6,315 nucleotides of DNA from JADHUC01 sp964617665 (GTDB lineage: Bacteria; Planctomycetota; Planctomycetia; Pirellulales; Pirellulaceae). Each line of letters begins with the position of its first letter. Position 1 is the stretch's first letter. The stretch covers positions 1 to 6,315 of the forward strand of contig CAZUAH010000728.1 in the NCBI GenBank assembly GCA_964617665.1, given 5' to 3'. Positions 5,513 through 6,315 of this stretch are shown here, in pieces. The position numbers and the translations under genes are program-made. The notes beneath the pieces were generated by a model. That model had not been told where the DNA came from. It did not search any database and saw nothing but the letters and a program-made list of their open reading frames with translations.

Positions 5513-6315
5513 CTACTGCTTATACTTCAAGTCACTCGCGTGCAACGTGTAAGTGTCGATAACGTCTCCGTCGATGCTGACGCACTCGAACGTCACTTTC
5601 GGTGAGTCTCCAGTTGTGTCGAAACGCATCAGGGCGAACGAACACGTCTTGTTGTAGCCCCAAATCAGACCTGGTGTCTTCACAACGCCGTGCGTGTGGC
5701 GGTTGGTTAGGCGTGAGCTTTCGAATTCGAACAGATCATATCCACTCGGCCGCTCGGTCCTGCGCAGATCGGTGCGATGGCGGTCGGCCGAGATTAAGAA
5801 TACGCCTTCGATTCGGTTGGATTCGATGAACGAGAAGATTTCCTCGCGCTCCTCGGGGAATCCATCCCACGGGTCCTTGCTGCCAGGTTTGATGCCTTCC
5901 GACCACGGCACGGGCGAGGCAAGTACCTTGAACGTTCCCTTGGAGTTCTTCAGCGTGTCCAGTAGCCACTTCTTCTGCACGGGGCCCAGCATGGTACCGC
6001 CCTTGCGATCGCGGTAGTAGCGGCCGTCGACCATAATGACGTGAACGTCGCCAATGTGAAAATCGAACCAGCAGCCGGGCTGGGATTCGCCGCCGCCGTA
6101 GGCTGGGTTGATCCAGTTCTGACGAAACTTGTTCCAAACGACTCGTTTCCACGGCGGCGATTCGATTTCGGGCCCCGGAACGCAATCGTTGGTTCCGAAA
6201 TCGTGATCATCGTAGATTGCATAGGTCGATGTGGAGGCGACCAGCCGCCGCCATTCAGGCCGGGCCTGGCGACGATAGTAGCAATAGTGCTGGCAGAGCA
6301 AGTGTTGAGGTTGAT
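5513..6315 (-). CDS. PhoD-like alkaline phosphatase family protein, C-terminal part; 5' end outside window
   Basis: The minus-strand frame is open from the window edge (about 266 visible residues) to the TAG at 5515-5513. The N-terminus and its metal-binding residues lie beyond 6315, so an internal TTG at 6301 should not be taken as the start. Visible signatures are YAIYDDHDFGTND (about 6220-6182), the PhoD-type metal-binding DDHDFG motif, and a conserved FDFHIGDVHVIMVDGRYYRD core strand pair. LGPVQKKWLLDTL follows, typical of the family, and then the second metal-binding site FLISADRHRTDL (about 5800-5765), where family members usually have SGDxH; here the Gly is Ala. PhoD proteins are Ca/Fe-dependent phosphomonoesterases or phosphodiesterases acting outside the cytoplasm, often Tat-exported. 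Substrate and localisation cannot be settled from this fragment. The C-terminal beta region (CSFALMRFDTTGDSPKVTFEC) is intact to the stop, so the gene does not appear degraded. It lies upstream of the oxidoreductase gene on the same strand. Confidence 0.9.
   Translation of the reverse strand, partial: QPQHLLCQHYCYYRRQARPEWRRLVASTSTYAIYDDHDFGTNDCVPGPEIESPPWKRVVWNKFRQNWINPAYGGGESQPGCWFDFHIGDVHVIMVDGRYYRDRKGGTMLGPVQKKWLLDTLKNSKGTFKVLASPVPWSEGIKPGSKDPWDGFPEEREEIFSFIESNRIEGVFLISADRHRTDLRRTERPSGYDLFEFESSRLTNRHTHGVVKTPGLIWGYNKTCSFALMRFDTTGDSPKVTFECVSIDGDVIDTYTLHASDLKYKQ

Noticed and set aside
4926..5552. Plus-strand open frame of 208 codons crossing the 26-bp-arm palindrome
   Set aside because: It runs antisense through the oxidoreductase start, the intergenic repeat and the end of the phosphatase gene. 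Its GEAPAEP segment is simply the translated repeat.

Overview
This window looks like chromosomal DNA from a planctomycete, probably a Pirellulales-type organism. That assignment is inferred from gene content and style, not from a marker gene. The evidence is a formylglycine-type sulfatase, a very long exported PQQ-like beta-propeller protein with a relic methyltransferase-like N-terminus, a Tat-exported Gfo/Idh/MocA oxidoreductase and a PhoD-type phosphatase. Several palindromic intergenic repeats of a kind I associate with this phylum are also present. The composition is moderately GC-rich and looks even throughout.

Layout. The plus strand carries the 3' end of a sulfatase gene (1-702), then a 119-bp gap holding a small TTTTGCC-type inverted repeat, then a complete 1037-codon beta-propeller gene (822-3935). 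A 60-bp gap with a weak hairpin separates it from two genes on the minus strand. These are a complete Tat-exported Gfo/Idh/MocA oxidoreductase (3996-5321) and, upstream of it in the direction of transcription, the C-terminal part of a PhoD-like phosphatase (5513-6315, running off the window). The 191 bp between them contain a large near-perfect palindrome (26-bp arms).

How the genes may work together. All four products belong to families that are normally exported or envelope-associated, and visible signals support this for the two complete genes. Sulfatase, oxidoreductase and phosphatase families fit the breakdown of sulfated or phosphorylated polymers that is typical of planctomycetes. The propeller protein has no visible catalytic motif and could be a scaffold or binding protein. 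No dedicated operon is evident beyond possible sulfatase/propeller co-transcription on the plus strand and possible phosphatase/oxidoreductase co-transcription on the minus strand.

Most notable observations. (1) A 78-bp, frame-preserving palindromic element lies inside the start of the propeller gene and is apparently translated into an abnormally long signal-peptide n-region. (2) The same protein carries a methyltransferase-like domain whose SAM-binding motif has been lost. (3) Three unrelated palindromic repeat types occur within 6.3 kb. I see no defence system, mobile-element transposase, CRISPR array, tRNA or rRNA.
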